Shown: positions 11,798 through 25,155, counted from the stretch's first letter. The stretch is 64,000 nt of DNA from Cephalotus follicularis (GCA_001972305.1 BDDD01000419.1:310001-374000); one strand, 5' to 3'. Translations and numbers: made by a program. The notes: generated from the sequence alone by a model not told the origin.

Positions 11798-13112
11798 ATG
11801 GAAGCCCCAGAATTCTGTCAAGGGAATTATTCTTCTCAATTGGGGCATGAAAAGCACCACTCCTGTGATTCTAAGCAAAACTTTGCTACTGCTGCTGGTG
11901 ACCATTTCATTGTTGAGGACCTTTTGGACTTTTCCAACGAAGATGCTGCTATTGTCACTGACGCCACCTTCGACACCGTCACCGGCAACTCAACGGATTC
12001 CTCCACTGCTACTGTTGTTGACACCTGCAATTCCTCCTCCTTTTCCGGCTGTGAACCCAATTTCGTTGCCGATATTGGGTGCCGGAATCTCGCTGACCCC
12101 AACTTCTCAAGTGAACTTTGCGTCCCGGTAATTCTTTTTCCTTTCCCTTTAAACATGCAATCTAACAGGAGTGAAAACATTTTGGATATACATTTTCTAT
12201 GGGACAAACTAACAAAAGGTCACGTCCTCCGTGAATGAAAATTCGGCAGATAGCAGCATTGTGTAGGCCACAGATTTTCTTCACTATATTCAAATTACAC
12301 TAATAAATCTTATTAACATCTCAAAAATACTAAATTTGTTTATTTTTTTTTAATTTTATTTTTATATTCCTCAACAGTTCGACGATTTAGCTGAGCTAGA
12401 ATGGCTGTCAAACTTCGTGGAGGAATCATTTTCCAGCGATGACTTGCAAAAGCTCCAGCTGATATCCGGCATGAAAGCCCGGCCCGACCAATTCTACGAA
12501 ACCCGAGATTTCCAGCCCGAGCCCAATCAAAATATCATCAACAACAGCAATAAAACAATCTTTCAACCTGACATGTCAGTCCCCGCTAAGGCCCGTAGCA
12601 AGCGGTCCCGGGCCGCCCCTTGCAATTGGGCCTCCCGTCTCCTGGTTCTCTCCCCGACATCCTCCTCATCCGAGCACGAAATCATTGTTGGGTCGCCACC
12701 ACCGAATTCAGGCAAAAAGACCGTAAAACCGGTGGGACCAAAGAAAAAGGACGGCGGTGAGGGTTGCGCAGCCTCTGGAGACGGGCGGAAGTGTCTGCAT
12801 TGTGCAACTGATAAGACCCCACAGTGGAGGACGGGGCCAATGGGCCCGAAGACACTTTGCAATGCTTGTGGCGTAAGATACAAATCGGGGCGGCTGGTGC
12901 CCGAGTACCGGCCCGCAGCGAGCCCAACATTTGTGCTTACAAAACACTCAAACTCGCATCGAAAGGTGGTTGAGCTTAGGCGTCAAAAGGAGATGGTGAG
13001 GGCCCAGCAGCAGTTTATGCATCATCATCAGAATATGGTGTTTGATGTACCCAACGGCGATGATTACTTGATTCATCAGCATGTGGGCCCTGATTTCAGG
13101 CAGCTCATCTAG
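11798..13112 (+). CDS. GATA-type zinc finger transcription factor, subfamily I (GATA9/12-like), 2 exons, 354 aa
   Basis: Exon 1 is 11798-12127 and exon 2 is 12378-13112; the 250-bp intron is GT-AG in phase 0. The N-terminal half is acidic and Ser/Thr-rich, with the [11 protein letters not shown] and [11 protein letters not shown] motifs of plant subfamily-I GATA factors. A basic stretch ([13 protein letters not shown], about residues 179-191) may be the nuclear signal. The single finger is C-x2-C-x18-C-x2-C (about residues 249-274), followed by the conserved basic tail, and the protein ends DFRQLI as in Arabidopsis GATA9/GATA12. The product should be a nuclear DNA-binding protein for WGATAR sites. 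Start: first ATG after the CT-rich leader, in frame with the acidic motif. Exact orthology within the subfamily is not certain. Confidence 0.95.
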
Positions 13113-16100
13113 TGGCTCCTATCTAGAGTGGAGGAGACCCTTTTTTCTTTTTTAAGGTTTAGCCGCTAATTTTTCTAATTTAATTTTTAGGGACATAAAT
13201 TTTTCCCTTCTTTTTTTTTTTTTTTTTTTTGGAGTTTAGACTGCTTGATGTTATCTTTGCAGTTCGTTTCTTTTTGCCTAAATTGGCAGACTTTGGAGAA
13301 AAAAAAACCCTCTATTTTTTCGTAATTCAGATAATTAATATTTTTTTCCATTATTTTTCTTGCTTTGACTTGCATGAAAATTGGTTTTCTTAGAGAATGC
13401 AATTGGATTCTATAAATCCTTTACATCCCATTAAAAAATAATAAAATAATTAATAAGTGGAATTAGATGTGGATTAGATTAGTTAAAATATAGGTGAAGC
13501 ACATTATAACAAAGAAATATATAGCTGGAATGCATGGTATCATATAGGTTATTTCTTATATTTAATTTAAAATCTGGCACACTAATAGTAATATATATGA
13601 TGTTTCTCTTTGGTAAAGGGTAGCTTTCAAATCCTTGATACTTGCCAACGGTTGGAAATGGACTTACTGGTAGTCAATTAAGGCTCATGCCATGCTTTGC
13701 CAATTGCCAACCATCCATGTTAGTTTCAAGAAGCATATATTTTAATACCATGACATATAATAGGGTCACTTGTTCAATGCTGATATTATATATATCTATA
13801 GTATAAGAAGTTAGAAACATGAGACCACCGAGTTTTAACATCATGGACATATTAAAGGATATAAGTAAAGAGATATGGGCAGAGAAGCTCAAAGTAGCTA
13901 GCTACCTAAGCGTGCTGACAAACACATGAAATTTGGACATTGTTTTCAAATTTGTTGTGACAACCAAGCATTATGTGTAATATAATTTGACAATTTTTTG
14001 TTTTGTTTACATTTCAAAGTCCCAGCATGGTACGCACGTAGTTGTAGCTACCTTTTTTTTGGCACAAGTTAGTAACTAAATGTTGTGGGAATTGAAGTCT
14101 ATTGCAACTGCCAGTTATACAACCATTGACGAGCGTGATAACCCATGAAATTGAAGCGCGTACGCAAGCAAATCACAGTAATACAATGAATCAACATAAG
14201 TTTGAGTGAAAACCTAGTGTAGCCAGTGGATTTTTAACCATTACAGAGAATGTTAGAAAAGTTTATTGCTGATTCATTGAAAGAATAATTGATTCACTTT
14301 TTGTCTGCTACTTCAAATCAGGAATTGGTGATCTCACTTCTCTTTTTTGCACTGATTTTTTCAGACTTCGATATAAAAATATAAAATAAAATAAAATGAT
14401 TGCTTTGTGTGTATAAATTAATCCACATTCATTCATGGGTTGATCCACGTAATTCTACTTAAATATACCTGACTTTGTAGCTTACTAAAATGGGTTAACA
14501 AAAATTGAGTTATTATAGTTGACAATGACTATGCATATATATATAAAAGTATTGTTGACAGCAAAACCAACAGTGGAATCAATAAATCAGTATTTACAAA
14601 AACAATAAATATGTTACGGTGGTCACATGCTAGCTCCTATAACATTGCCTCATGCCGTAGTCAGTGGTTTACATGATGCCATCAGAAACACCAACACACA
14701 CAAGTTTAGGCATCTTCATAACAGTGATCTTTTAGAACTTTAAAGCCTCAAAGATTTAATTGTATATTCAATGTGGAAGATACATAATGGTGCATTACTT
14801 GCACATGACAACATATATAGTGTTATATTGAAGCACCATCACTCACATAAATATAAGATGGATCGATGTTCTGGTTTCTAAATCGAATTTATTAGGGCAT
14901 GGCATTATGTCTTATTGAACCCAATTTATCATGATGAAGAGACCTGTTTATAAGTTTGTGTAACGCCACCCTCTTTAGCTATTTTCCTAACTCTAGCTGT
15001 ACACTATGCAGATGCCCATTTTCAAAGGCTTTTGAAACCTTCTCATGCGCATAATGTTTTAATATATATATATAGAAAGAGAGAGAGAGAGTCATTGATA
15101 GGCGATGAATGCCTGATTTAAAATAGGAGTATTATTATTATTGATTTTAAATAAGGGAATTGATTTTGTCAAAGTTAAAATATTTTCATCCACTATTTTG
15201 AGGATATGCTCAAATCATTTTTCTAGAATATTACATTTTGGTTTCTTAATTTATACTACAAATAGCAAAGTGGGTCTCAAACAAAATAAAGTCCTATGAG
15301 TTAAGGATTTAATGGGTAAAAAAAGTACCCACGTTTTAAATGGATACTTTTTATTGATTTCATATCTGACATATCTATTTAAGTGGATAAACGGATAATT
15401 CTTAAGAAATTATAAAAAAAATTATAAAATATAGTATAAAGAATAATATTTGGATTTAAACTCATAAAATAAAACATAGCATTTAATATAAACCTTAATA
15501 CTCAAAAAATTATAAATTGAGATCCTTTGTTATTTTTTTAAAATTTTTATGCATAATGTATTGTTCACTTATCCATCATATTTTAACGTGGGATACCAAA
15601 CCTAATAATAGTCTTTAAACTCTTAACCCTTTCATCATATTTTAATGTGAAATAATACCATGCTTAATTGTCTTTAAACTCCTTCCAAGAGAGTAAATAC
15701 TCTTATCCATTTCATAATTTTCCAATGTTAGATAAATATTTATAAGAACAAATGCTCATATTTCTTTTATAATTTTTCAATATGAGATAAAACACCGTAT
15801 CACTATAATTTCATATTCACAATTTTTTTTGTGAAAGATAAAACTACACCTGAACCTTCTTTTATAAAATAAAAAAAAACAAATTAAACAAATCGATCAT
15901 AACTAATTCAATAAATCGGCCTCGACCTACTGCATCCCATAGCCATAAAAAGAAAATATTTCGATCAAGTTATTGATTATAATCAAGCTAAGACACTTAT
16001 TTTATATTTACATTATTAAAATATTTGTGTGTTTTTTTTAACAAAAAAGCAATTTCTTCAACGTCAATCTATGGAATAAAAAGCTACTTCACTCTCAAAT

Positions 16101-16436
16101 GTTCTATTATGAAAGCAAACCCATAACAAACACTACAGAAATAGGGAACAAATTATTTTATATGGTAAGTGGTGCAATTTTTTATAACTTAGCTCATGAG
16201 CCAATACCTAATAGTGAAGTACTTACAAACTACAAAGCAAACAAATTTGTAATTTGCAAGTGTGATGTCATTGCACTACATTGACAGCCTTTTAAGAATT
16301 ATGGGAACAACAAAGTTGGAGACATCAATCCTTGCATCTATGAAACCATCACAAAAAATGTAATAATCAAACTTTAACTGATAAATAAAAGGGTATCACA
16401 ATGCCAATGCTGCTCCATCAATCAGTAACTAATCTC
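13113..16436. other. intergenic, no gene seen
   Basis: The GATA 3' flank with a 20+ base T run (about 13209-13230), then AT-rich DNA. A GA microsatellite lies at about 15077-15092. Open frames are short with no recognisable domain, and no transposon ends were found. Confidence 0.5.
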
Positions 16437-19400
16437 TTATCGCGGCACACTGAGACCAAGCTCTGTATCACATAGAAACAACAAATAATTAGTATCATCC
16501 TCCACCACCAGAGGATCTACCAATAAAAGAACTTACTAATTAATTCACCATGAATTCCCAAAGATAATAATCTATAATTAAAACATTAACAAGTCAACTC
16601 AAGATTTTTTTTTTTTTTTTAATAAATGGGTGTTAAGGCAGGATGATACCTAATCCGAATTTCACCCATCTTTATGCCCCAAACTAAGGTTACAAGTGTA
16701 TGTCACAACCAAAATTAATAGCAAACACAGCATGTGAATAACTTACTTGTTAGCATGTTCATTATTTTGACACAAATTCTTCTACAATTACCCATTATCA
16801 AGATTAATTTTAAATCATTCTCCTCATCATTCACCAATTATGATTTTAGAGTTTATTAACCTATTTAAGCTAAACAAAAACTTGTTAAAACTAGTTTGGT
16901 AGCATATCTAACTTTTGATTTTTTTCCACTTCAATTTCACAAATTCTCAGTACTATCAAGAAAATAACAGACGTAAATTTTATTGTTTTAATTAAATAAC
17001 GACTCAGTGCATAGCACAAGTTTTATAACTAATTCATCTACAAAAACCATTAAACTGGTAGGCAACAATACTTTAAATATCCTCCACCTCAGTAGCCATC
17101 TACCATTAGGACTGATCTTTTTTTTTTGAAATAACACTAGTGATGCATAATAAAATTAGACTTCTGTGATCAAGGTTGCTTAACAAACACTAAAGAGAAA
17201 AAGTAGCTCGCAAACACCCACATCCAACACATATTCCTTAAAAGAAATTAGATATATAAACAAATAGCAACTGCAAGAGTGCCTTAACAAACACTACACT
17301 CAGCACACGCTCGGGCGTGCGCACAAGGCTTAAAAATAATTAGACATAAACAAATTGCAGCTGCAAGAGGGCCTACATCACATGCACAAACGCACACATA
17401 TTGCTTACAAATAATTAGTTATATACAAATAGCAACTGCATGAGACGATCCCATTAGAGATAAAAATGAAAATGGGACAACTTTTGAGTTTCAAAGCTCA
17501 ACACTTGTCCCATTCTTAATTCATCAAAGTACTTGAAATTTTGTAGGGAAAATTAAACACCAGTACCTACAGAAAGGAAGTAAAACAATATTTTACACGG
17601 TTTACATACAACACTCAAAATTCCATCATACAAACAATTAGAACCTTTTGCAATCTGTAGTACTAAGCTAACTCATTATCACAGAGTTAATAGGAAGTTG
17701 ATAATATAACAAATCTACTCCAACACTTTCGTCTTTACATTACTTTCAATATGATATATAAACATTCACATGTCAGATAAGAGGGTCACATTCACTTTAA
17801 TAAAGCTGATTACAAATAAAATGAATATACCAATAGGCTATCGATTTTAATCATCATGAAGTTTTGAAAGGGAAGTTAAAGATCTATCAAACTCAAACCA
17901 CTTTTGTGTCTGCAAAGCTTTTAAATAGGTGTTTCGATACTTCTATCTAAAGTTGGAAACATTCATTTCAATAAAATTGATTTTCCCCTTACTGTTTGAA
18001 CACTTTAATAGCTATTAAATGCAGAACATTAGTGATGGTCAATCTTCAAAAAATCAACCTCCTTGCTAAACAAAGCTACTCAGATAAACAAATTTTCTTT
18101 TATACTTCTAACAATGAAATTGATATAAAGTTATCCCAATATTTTAGCCCACAGTAGTGTTAGTGTCGTTAAGCATTAACATCAGCATAAAGGACTGATG
18201 TTTAAGTCCAGATAATTACAAGCGTGCTTTTCAATGATATTTTACTTCTCAGAAGGGAAAAAAATGGGCTCTTTAAAAATAAATAGAAATGACAAAGCGG
18301 ATATTTTCAAGCCTGAAATGAAAGTGGTACCTTATCCAAAAGAAAGAAAGAAAGAAAGAAAGAAAGAAATGAAAGTGGTACCTAAAAATAATGAGAGGTT
18401 TTGTACACATTTGTTCAATCATAAGAGGGTTCTCCAGTATCTGCCTCAGCTAATCCCTATCAACTTGCATCTTAACTACAATGCACTTTCTCCACTTCAT
18501 CTTTTAACTTAATAGAATGTGCGGCAAATTCTAATATTCATGATATACAGAGAAAAATTTTATATCTAATAGAATAATTATCGTTGGAACTCCAGCAACT
18601 CACCCTTTTTTCTAAGCCATGCAATCAGTGGCCAATCTAATAGCCTGAGAGACAATTGACATATCACAAAGAAATGGGTCTCATTAGCTCCACTGGTGAA
18701 GTCCTGGCAATGGAACATCAGGACCTAGGTTCAACCCTCCATAGGAACAACATGTCTACACTAGGAATTAAGGGGATGCAAGGAGGGAAGGTCAATCCTC
18801 ATTTAATAACCCACAAATGGGGGAAAGCGAAAAATAGCATAATCAAAGTCACTGTTCACTGAAGTTATTAGTGACCAATTCATAATCCAAAATAGATCAT
18901 TCAAAAAAACTTATGATTGTGACTGTAAATTGTACCATTACAAACTCAAGTGTCAGTCAAATGTTCAAATGTAGCATATTAGCAAAGCAAATTCTTAACA
19001 AAGCAAATTACATACTAGCATCCAGAGCACACGGATGAGATGTTAATGGCATTACCTTCCTCAAAGTGTGTGTGTGTGAATTAAAAATGAAAGTGGCAGT
19101 GACAATGCTGAATAGTTTTCATCTGATTCAGGGCAACTAAGATACTTGTTTAATACTATCAGCAACAAACCTCAAGTACTAATCAGAATTAGTTTCAGTA
19201 TACCATTGATCAAAAATGTCTGGCACCCAAACAACATTATAAATTGAAGCTCTACAGTCAATATTCAAGTAAGTAAATTTCAATTGCTCGAAACACGTAA
19301 ACAATTTCTGCAAGGTCAACAACAACAAAAGTTGACACACAGAATCTATTGAATTCTTTTAGAGACTTTAATGGTTAATTCGTGATATATGCATTGCCAA

Positions 19401-20066
19401 CTAACATTTACAAAACAAATTATAATACAAAAGCACAGAGATTCAATAAATGCTGACCTATAAGTGATAGAAATTGGTACAATTTAAAAAGAAAATTTTG
19501 AATATCATTCTCATCAATACACACAATAAAACTAAACCAAGCAACGTACACGAAAACTGATGATCATTATATTAACTAATATAGAGTAGAAGTTGCTTAC
19601 GGATATTAAACACAAAACATTTGGGGCAGTATCAAACTCCAGGGTTTTCAAGCATACCCTGAGATAAAGACCTCGAGCTCCTCGAATCGACACCAAGGCA
19701 CGATGTGAGCCGAGCCGAAGAGATCGCACTGTGAAGTGGAAGTAGAGACTGAAGACAACCCAACTGAGAAACCGTCCTGCAAATTAAAAAATTTCAATAA
19801 ATAAGATATCAAATCGATTTCTAAAGAGAACCCATTAGATAAAAAGAGGTAAATTTCGTGACCCAGAATTCAAAATTTCAAAATTTCAAGGAAAAATTGA
19901 AATGTGCATTGAAAATTAGATTTTAAGGGTTTTGCCTTGAAAATGAGGAAGAAGAGCGAGTGGAGAGGAGGGAAGTGGTGGATTTTGGTTTCAGAGAGGG
20001 CTTGGTCATGGTGGACTTGAAAAGGGAGAGAGCTGGTTTTGAGAGAGATTTATGGCGAGTGGCCAT
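16437..20066 (-). CDS. NFD6/NOXY2-like small mitochondrial protein, 3 coding exons, 91 aa
   Basis: Exon 1 is 20066-19936, exon 2 is 19776-19658 and the terminal exon is 16462-16437, leaving a 3.2-kb last intron. The N-terminus (MATRHKSLSKPALSLFKS) is rich in Ser, Arg and Lys with no acidic residue, as in a mitochondrial or plastid presequence. Exon 2 carries the family core SQLGCLQSLLPLHSA followed by SARLTSCLG. The terminal exon gives ELGLSVPR and a stop, a known ending in this family. If exon 2 is not spliced at 19658, translation instead ends GMLENPGV with a stop at 19632, also 91 aa. The first intron begins GC rather than GT (19935-19934). Homologues are annotated NUCLEAR FUSION DEFECTIVE 6; from memory the Arabidopsis copy in this gene neighbourhood is NOXY2, At5g11630. 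The molecular role is unknown. Confidence 0.85.
17245..17446. repeat. three-copy degenerate tandem repeat in the NFD6-like last intron
   Basis: AATTAG-ATAAACAAATAGCAACTGCAAGAG-type units begin at about 17246, 17338 and 17413 (spacing about 92 and 75 bp). The spacer after the first unit holds a GC-rich piece (CTCGGGCGTGCGCAC, about 17310-17324) unlike its AT-rich surroundings. Confidence 0.5.
18338..18368 (+). repeat. AAAG microsatellite flanked by a short direct repeat
   Basis: About seven AAAG units. GAAATGAAAGTGGTACCT is present on both sides (about 18316 and 18366), suggesting a slippage or duplication event. Confidence 0.8.
18667..18860 (+). mobile_element. tRNA-derived SINE candidate in the NFD6-like intron
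   Basis: An A-box-like TAGCTCCACTGG (18685-18696) and a B-box-like GGTTCAACCC (18728-18737) are 31 bp apart, the layout of the RNA polymerase III promoter of tRNA-derived plant SINEs. The rest does not fold as a normal tRNA: no paired acceptor ends are visible. The element's 3' end and target duplications could not be defined, so the end coordinate is approximate. Confidence 0.45.
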
Positions 20067-21635
20067 TTTGAGAAGGGCAAATGAAGAGAAAATGTCAGTG
20101 CTAGGAGTTTTGGAGAACCACTCAAATCACTCACTCATTTGGGTGTGGCAGTGGTGATTAGGGTTTTTGTGGGTGTTTTTGTAAATTACCAAAAGGGGAG
20201 GCAGAGAATGAATTGCTAATGTACAACATAGCTCAGCACAATGTACCAGCACTATGATGCAGATGCAGATAATTGGCTACAACATTCCAAAGGCTTGAAT
20301 ATTTTCTTTTTCCTTTTTTTAATAGACTTACAAGTGGAAATAATGAGTGGAAGTTGTGGAACAATCATTATACATGTAAAAAAAAATTTAAAAGATTTTT
20401 TTTCCATGACTACAGTGATTAATATCAAACATGTTGGGAAAAAATTCGCCCCCTATTAAAATACTTCATCCCATATTAAAATACCAATATCACAAAATCT
20501 ATTCATGTCTCGCACACTTGGATATTTTGTGAGAAATGAAATCGTCACAAAAATAATAATAAGGATGGAAACCAAATTTGCATAATTCAATAAAATCTTA
20601 CTTACAACTACGGAGAGAAAAGATTTTCTCTTTTTGCTGTAAGAGAAAAACTGATATAATAAATAATAGTTGAGTTTTTATCCCAAAACCTAATCACGTA
20701 ACCTTTTATTATCTATGAGATTTGTTATGTTCCATTTGGATTACATACTCCTGGACCATAATCCAGCCCAAGTTTTTTATTTTTATGCAAGTGCTTGTCA
20801 CATATATATGCAAGTGCTTCTCACATATGGAAGTCAAGCACCACCAAGTTCAAGCAAAGCTAGCCCTACAAAAACGTTGCAAAGTGCTTCAAGTCCTCAA
20901 ATTAAAGCTAAACCTACTTGCATAAATGATGCATTGTATGAAAGTAGACCTGCGAAAATAATAAGAACCTAGTTAAGCTATTTGAAATGAGCTTCTTTAG
21001 TGCCTTTAAGTTTTAGAATTTTGTGTGTTTGGGTGTGTCTAGTTTGTTATCTTACCTCTATTCTGATGTCTTTGAAAACTTTATGTGAAAGAGTAGGAAA
21101 GTAACTTGGATTTGAAGGTAGTCAAGTTGGGTTTGTGGATATAAATTTGCAGAACAAAATTGCTGCCATACAGTAGTTAAACAGAGAAATGTGAGATATG
21201 ATTCGAGAAAACAAAAAATGCATGAAATTTCAATCCGTAAGAAGCTGCATTGATCGATATTATAATCCAGTTATTAGAAATCAGAAATCTAGACAAATTA
21301 CCTTTCCTATATAGTCCTCCAAATCTCTTTGGAAACCAATGATGACAAGCTATCTCATGAAACATTGTACTTTCAACGAGCTTCCTCCTTACGAAGAAAG
21401 CTAGTATATTCTAATCTAATTATTTGCTTCCTTGGAGGGGTAACCACTCTGACCATTTCTACAGGCCACTTGGCACCCCTTCCTTCCTCCTCTCACTCAT
21501 GTTGGGGAAGGCCTCCTTGGCTTGCTAATCGTAGAAGCGATCACCAAAGGGAAAAGAGTCCCGCGCATGCTAAAATAAGAGAAAGAACACTTGGGAAGCA
21601 AGTCACCTCATATAGTCTTTATTTCTTCAACCTTA
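20067..21635. other. intergenic between the NFD6-like and PTH2 genes
   Basis: The NFD6-like promoter side and the PTH2 3' flank. A 21-bp direct repeat (GCAAGTGCTT-TCACATAT) occurs in two adjacent copies at about 20787-20830. No gene is supported. Confidence 0.5.
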
Positions 21636-24600
21636 TCAAAGTAGGCGCAGTTTACCCGTGACTGAATCAACCAGTGCTTTTGGTCCTGCTCAAAAGCATT
21701 ACACTATATCCTGTAAACTAAAAGGCTTGTATCATAATGAATCTTTGTGTTAAGAGAGAGTAGAAAATAAAACACACCAGGTCCAATGGCGAGCACTGTC
21801 TTTGACCCAGCCAAAACCTACATAAAAATAAGATGCTCTCAAGTTCTTAGCCATAATTTGTCAAAAAGAAGACCTTAAAATAGCAAGTAACATCTAGTTT
21901 AAGCTACCAAGTGCTGCAGCATAATTTAACTAACATTGAAATCCTGAGTGCATACTTTTATAAGAATCAATTACAACCTTTAGAATGATTAAGAATCTCA
22001 AAGTACTGATGATGAATCACGATACCAAATTCCCACTATAAGTTCGATTCAATTACGGTTGTTATATCACATACATTCAAACATTTAGTTCGGTGTTTGG
22101 GTTTCTTTGGTTTGCTGACTTTATACTCAGAGAAAGATAGAACCCAACTTGCACCCTTGAACTATAAGTTGCAACCAGTGATACATATTCAACTAACAAG
22201 TGCCTCAGACCAAAGAATTTACTGTGGCAGCAGAAAACCGTATTAACATAATTGATACATACTTGAAAGCTTCATCAGCTAGAACAGCACACATAACAAA
22301 AGAACTTCTGTCATTCAAATAAAACAAATGAACTTAACTTTGTTTGACCGTAGCATTAAAACAGAATACAGGATAACCACATTCATAGGCCATCAAAATG
22401 TCATCGCAAAAATTAAATGGAAAAATTGAAAGAGAACAAATTAGTCATCATAAGCATAGCCCATGGCCCAACCTCCAACCTAAACTAAAAATACTCCCTT
22501 GAAGAGTAAAATAACCTTGGAAGCAGACAAATACTTGCATGATAGTTGATTAACTGATTCCATACATCATATTTCTTAAACAATAGCTCTCATATTTTTT
22601 CTTCCGAAATTTTTATCAATCTCGGGAGCAATATACCCAGCCACAAAAGCACATGGAAGCATATAAGTACAATTCTGCACATATCCAAAAGATATTTAAA
22701 ATATTAAACCGTCTCAAGGCTTTTTATACCAAAGAGACCAACATTCTGTTTTAAAATTTCGAATGCGACCTTGTTCAGATTACTTAAAGGTGATTCTATC
22801 AAAATTATACCTGTGTTCGGCCAGCGTCGGAAACAACAAAAGTTGGCAGACCAATGCTCTCAGCTGCTTCCTTTAGCTTATTCCTGATACAGAGCAATCC
22901 CTACAAATTAGCAACAAGAAAGAAAACCTTTTTATTTGAGAGATATAATTCATATTCAAATCACCTGCTTACATTTCTTGTTGATTCTTGCATGTAACAA
23001 CTATTTTCGGTTGTCCGGATTGCTCCCATCGTCTCAAAATTGATCGGTGGCTGCAATGAATACTGGATGATGTAACTTCAAAGCAGTGATATGAATAACT
23101 AAAGAAAAAACAGAGTCCTGCTAAAAGTTTTTTCTCCAAATGTGAAGCAGAGAAAAATAATTGATATCCCGAAGTTGGTTTATCACTACAATGAGTAATT
23201 TTCAGTTATTGCATTAGAGGAAGGTAGTCACAATTCACAAATATACCTATGCATCATGTCTGCATACATTCCAGTGGCTGCATCTGCAAATTTTGTAAAC
23301 AAATTGCATTCATATAACCAAGAAGAGGAATGATGAATCAGAAATTGAACAAAATAAAAATAAGATAAAATTGGAAAATGCCAACTACAAAAAAGGAATC
23401 TTACGAGCACATTGAGATGCAATCTTTCCTTGCCCCATCTTCAAGTCTTGTCTAACTACCAAAACCTGCCATGAGCAATACTCCACTTGAAATTGGACAA
23501 TTCTTTAACAGCCAGATGAACAAACCAACCATGTAAATGAAACAAGAGTATTTCCATTACTAGTTTTCACTTTCAGCTTCGTGCTTATGGACCATTTTAA
23601 TAACAGGAACAAGGCAGTAATCAGAATCCCAGAATAATCAGAAAAGAAAAGCAGGAGTGAGGGTTTAACTAAAAATACCTCAGGCGCAATACAACTAAGC
23701 ATTAAGAACCTTTTAGGGACCATATACATCCCAAAATAAGTTCAATGGATAACAATCCTAAGTAAGAAACCTGGAGGAAGCTGTTGTAAATGGTCAAAAT
23801 CCTACCAGTAATTTTCAAAAATTTCTAATAGGAAGACGTTGGAAAACCTATAACATCTGTTGGTTGTATTTGGAAGTTGATAAAGCCTTACTAAGATGAT
23901 TTGGGCCAATACATATTAAATCAAAACTTCTAACAAGAACAACTATTTACCAGTGTTTAAATTTTCTAACCACCTTTTTCATCAGTCCTATTCCCCTTTT
24001 GCATCACTTTTTACAACATTACAAATAAGGATTGTTAGAGCATCAAAATAGAATAAATTGAATGGCTTCATATCGTTAAAAAAAAAAAAAAATTTATAAC
24101 CACAAGGTTTATGCAAATAACAAAGCCAACAAAGCAAAAGAAATATCACTAACAATCAAAAGGGCCAATTTAAAATGGCAAAACATTTTCTATTAAGACT
24201 TATGAGATATAAACAGGCACACAAAATCCTAAAGAAAATTCACACACCAACTTCTATCACAAGGTTCAAGCTTGAGTAAGAAAATACACTACAACATAAT
24301 GAAAAAAGCAACAATGCAATAATATCAAACACTAAGGTACCTAAAGGACAAACCATTTTAAGCTCTTGGTCACCGTTATCCGAAACCAAACTCAAATGTT
24401 GGGGCTTCTTCTTGGTTTGAGTGTTAGGCGGGCTTGATGATAAATCCAAGAACAAACCCAAAATGAAGCCAATAATAAGGCCCGGAATGAAATTTTCTGG
24501 TTTGAAACTCACAGCTAACCATTCTCTCTCTCGCTTCTGCTGCTTTTAAAATCATATAACACAAAAACAATGAAATTAATAAACCAAATAAAAATATATA

Positions 24601-24889
24601 CAAAGTAATATGAAATATCAACAATCAAGGTAAACCCATTATAGTAACTTAAATTTAAAGTTAAATTAGACTACCCGATGGAGATAAAACTACTTTGGAA
24701 TAAAATGGGTTATTTCGTCAATGTTTGCTAAGACTAAAAGACACGAGAAAATATAAGTTGAAGATGTTTTTCTTTTACCTTCCCATTTCTGGGTAACCGA
24801 ACAGGGCGCCGAGAGAGAGAGAGAGAGCAAAGCACTTAATTACTTACCTTACTTGGAGGCTGTGAGGAGTTTCGAGATGAATTCCACAT
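21636..24889 (-). CDS. PTH2: peptidyl-tRNA hydrolase 2 (PTH2 family), membrane anchored, 8 exons, 188 aa
   Basis: Exons on the minus strand: 24889-24848, 24539-24354, 23465-23405, 23283-23247, 23050-22973, 22883-22811, 21817-21778 and 21685-21636. All are GT-AG and join in frame. PTH2 enzymes hydrolyse the ester bond of stalled peptidyl-tRNA, recycling the tRNA. Residues 31-47 form a single hydrophobic anchor followed by a polar linker, as in animal PTRH2. The catalytic domain starts near residue 77 with VVRQDLKMGQGKIASQCAHA, then a TCKNQQEM segment, then VVSDAGRTQ, and ends DSVTGKLRLL; all are signature parts of the family, and the length is normal for an anchored PTH2. Start: the only ATG in frame before the first splice site. 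Exon 2 begins at a tandem acceptor (GCAGCAG), so a one-residue (Gln) length variant is likely. From memory a similar Arabidopsis gene is At5g10700. Confidence 0.93.
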
Positions 24890-25155
24890 TGTGATTGCTC
24901 ATGAAAGATTAGATAGTGATAGTTAATTTTTAGAGTAGACACGATGTCGTTGTCTTGGGGATGTCTTGTTAACTGCTTATGCTTTGTGATACGCACCGCT
25001 CAGCATAGCCAAAGTACACCATTTTCGTCTCTTTTTTACTTTTTTTTTACTTAAAACGGCTAACCCATGAGAAATTAAGAATTAGACTGGGCTGTTCCTT
25101 ATAACCACCATATAATCATCTGTTTTTTCATTATTGTCGACTTCAATTTGAAATC

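Noticed and set aside
11732..12238. 168-codon plus-strand frame over GATA exon 1
   Set aside because: It runs through the splice donor at 12128 into the intron; the real product is spliced to 12378.
12563..12947. Three minus-strand frames opposite the GATA exon 2
   Set aside because: Shadows of a GC-richer coding exon.
16099..16284. 61-codon plus-strand frame
   Set aside because: No recognisable domain, AT-rich codon use, no conserved context.
18685..18737. tRNA gene suggested by A- and B-box-like motifs
   Set aside because: No acceptor stem or anticodon arm can be paired, so it is called a SINE candidate instead.
18656..18862. 68-codon plus-strand frame
   Set aside because: It coincides with the SINE candidate and has no protein similarity.
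19960..20157. 65-codon plus-strand frame opposite the NFD6-like first exon
   Set aside because: Antisense shadow; the minus strand matches a known family.
20715..20972. 85-codon plus-strand frame
   Set aside because: It includes a short direct repeat, has no domain, and nothing around it supports transcription.
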